IMG/VR virus record: IMGVR_UViG_3300036791_000462 | Coordinates: 1-64,000 of that record | From: a virus | DNA length: 64,000 nucleotides | Direction: 5' to 3' (one strand) | Shown: positions 63,331 to 64,000 of the stretch, piece by piece | Position numbering within the stretch: the first letter of the stretch is position 1 | Layout of the letters: each line of letters opens with the position of its first letter | Position numbers and translations under genes: made by a program | The notes under the pieces: model-generated | The model's input: only the letters and a program-made list of their open reading frames with translations | What the model was told of the DNA's origin: nothing | Database searches by the model: none

Positions 63331-63597
63331 ATGGGCTACTACACGTTCGCGACTACCAACCACGCGCCGCGCTGCCAGCGGCAGATCGAGCCGGTGCTCG
63401 TCCGCCTCACCAAGGCTCGCTACAACCTTGCGCCGCTTCAGACGGTGCGTTTCACGCCTCGGTACTTCGAGCCGGTGTCGTGCACCCGGCCGATGGTTTA
63501 CGGCGTCGGAGGTGTCTCGCCGCGCATTCGCATGCGCCGCCAGGATCAGCTTGGGGTGCGCCGGATGCCGACGGATCGTTACGAGCCGATTGGGTAG
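63331..63597 (+). CDS. 88-aa plus-strand hypothetical protein
   Basis: ATG 63331 opens a frame with normal codon usage (MGYYTFATTNHAPRCQRQIE, then YFEPVSCTRPMVYGVGG and a basic RIRMRRQDQ). The only site is AGGTAGGT, directly adjacent to ATG, so translation is uncertain. It follows the terminator and is the last recognised gene in the window. The function is unknown. Confidence 0.55.
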   Translation: MGYYTFATTNHAPRCQRQIEPVLVRLTKARYNLAPLQTVRFTPRYFEPVSCTRPMVYGVGGVSPRIRMRRQDQLGVRRMPTDRYEPIG

Positions 63598-64000
63598 AAA
63601 GAAGGTGCCCTCCGGACAACGGCGTCCTTGGCCGGTGAAGCGGGGCAGGGGTGGTGGGAAGTGCTCTGGCAACCACCACCAGATGAATGCAACTGCATAC
63701 CCGGTGGTGGACGCCAGCCGTGGCCGGGGGGTTCGGCTGACGCCCACCTCCTGGTTGGGAGGAGGGGCGTCGGCGCTTCGGGAGCGACCGGATTTGTTAG
63801 TAGCCGCCGACGCCGCTTGCAATGGTGCGGCCTGGTGCTTTTCGGCAGGTGAAGTTTTCGGTGCTTTGGACGGATAGGCAGGCGCGTCGGACTGTCTGGC
63901 AGGGGGGCGACAGCCGACGCGCCTAACGATTCAACGTAGGCGACCGGGCCGGACTTTGGGCTACAACGCGTGAATCGGGCGGAGGTCCACCGGCTGGCCG
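63598..64000. other. Gene-poor, repeat-rich end region
   Basis: No convincing gene is seen in the last 400 bases; a 75-codon plus frame at 63628 is Gly/Pro/Arg-rich and unlikely. The region has alternating GGTGGT and ACCACC blocks (63650-63710), a hairpin GACGCCC...GGGCGTC with CCTCC/GGAGG inside (63740-63772), and a strong dyad GGCGCGTCGG...CCGACGCGCC with CTGTC/GACAG inside (63881-63923). It could be a control region, an origin or a packaging site. Confidence 0.5.

Noticed and set aside
63628-63852. Plus-strand 75-codon frame at the window end
   Set aside because: Composition is Gly/Pro/Trp/Arg-rich, it runs through strong hairpins and has no ribosome-binding site.
1-64000. tRNA or tmRNA genes
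   Set aside because: Scanning for T-loop sequences (GGTTCRA) gave only hits inside genes (for example near 48340 and 60400) without a matching acceptor stem.

Overview
The window is part of a contractile-tailed (myovirus-type) bacteriophage genome. It is strongly GC-rich and almost every gene lies on the minus strand, so transcription runs from high to low coordinates. The tail proteins have the PBSX/XkdK-XkdM-XkdN-tape measure-LysM (XkdP)-hub (XkdQ) order. The start is cut inside a tail-fibre gene. No terminase, portal, polymerase, integrase or tRNA gene was seen, so the genome must continue outside the window. An actinomycetal host (Actinomycetota) is inferred from the GC-rich codons, TANNNT boxes 7 nt upstream of some start codons (leaderless mRNAs), a DUF6131-like membrane protein and a secreted protein with ICK-type repeats. 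The exact host cannot be read from the sequence.

Layout, following transcription from high to low coordinates. 63.1-54.2 kb: operons of small, mostly hypothetical genes with many zinc-finger proteins, a DUF5662-like protein, a GmhB/HisB-like HAD phosphatase and a GT2 glycosyltransferase with a helical tail. A short plus-strand island (56.4-57.3 kb) holds a secreted RlpA-like double-psi beta-barrel protein. 54.0-52.2 kb: a secreted four-repeat surface protein. 51.6-46.0 kb: a 952-aa protein with zeta-toxin-like kinase and RelA/SpoT-like domains, then small operons. 46.0-41.4 kb: more small operons, two winged-helix-like proteins and a small two-helix membrane protein. 41.4-36.9 kb: a putative virion protein with peptidoglycan-binding and ParB-like domains, a small virion-type protein, a one-helix membrane protein, a secreted collagen-like protein and small genes. 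36.9-21.2 kb: a zinc-finger/OB-like protein, virion decoration proteins, a methyltransferase, and two giant fibre proteins built from ConA/LamG-like modules and Ala/Thr-rich repeats, one with an embedded esterase. 21.1-19.1 kb: a small-gene operon. 19.0-13.2 kb: protease-scaffold, cement protein, major capsid and connector genes. 13.1-1 kb: sheath, tube, frameshifted chaperone, tape measure, LysM protein, hub and collar fibre.

The strongest regulatory signal is a dispersed 19-bp inverted repeat (TARCRCR-N5-YGYGYTA) overlapping an extended -10 box. It occurs 11 times clearly and twice more in degenerate form, each time just upstream of an operon or gene. Several copies are followed by a hairpin at the predicted mRNA 5' end, and most by a shared CCGACCGAGGAG Shine-Dalgarno element. 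In six clear copies, and one degenerate copy, the first TAG/TAA of the repeat is also the stop codon of the preceding gene. This looks like a phage-wide regulon with small-gene operons inserted between virion modules. The most striking protein is the zeta-toxin/RelA-SpoT fusion. It shares the LHPRGRGG(K/Q)W motif with the peptidoglycan-binding virion-type protein, suggesting a class of packaged, possibly injected, effectors.
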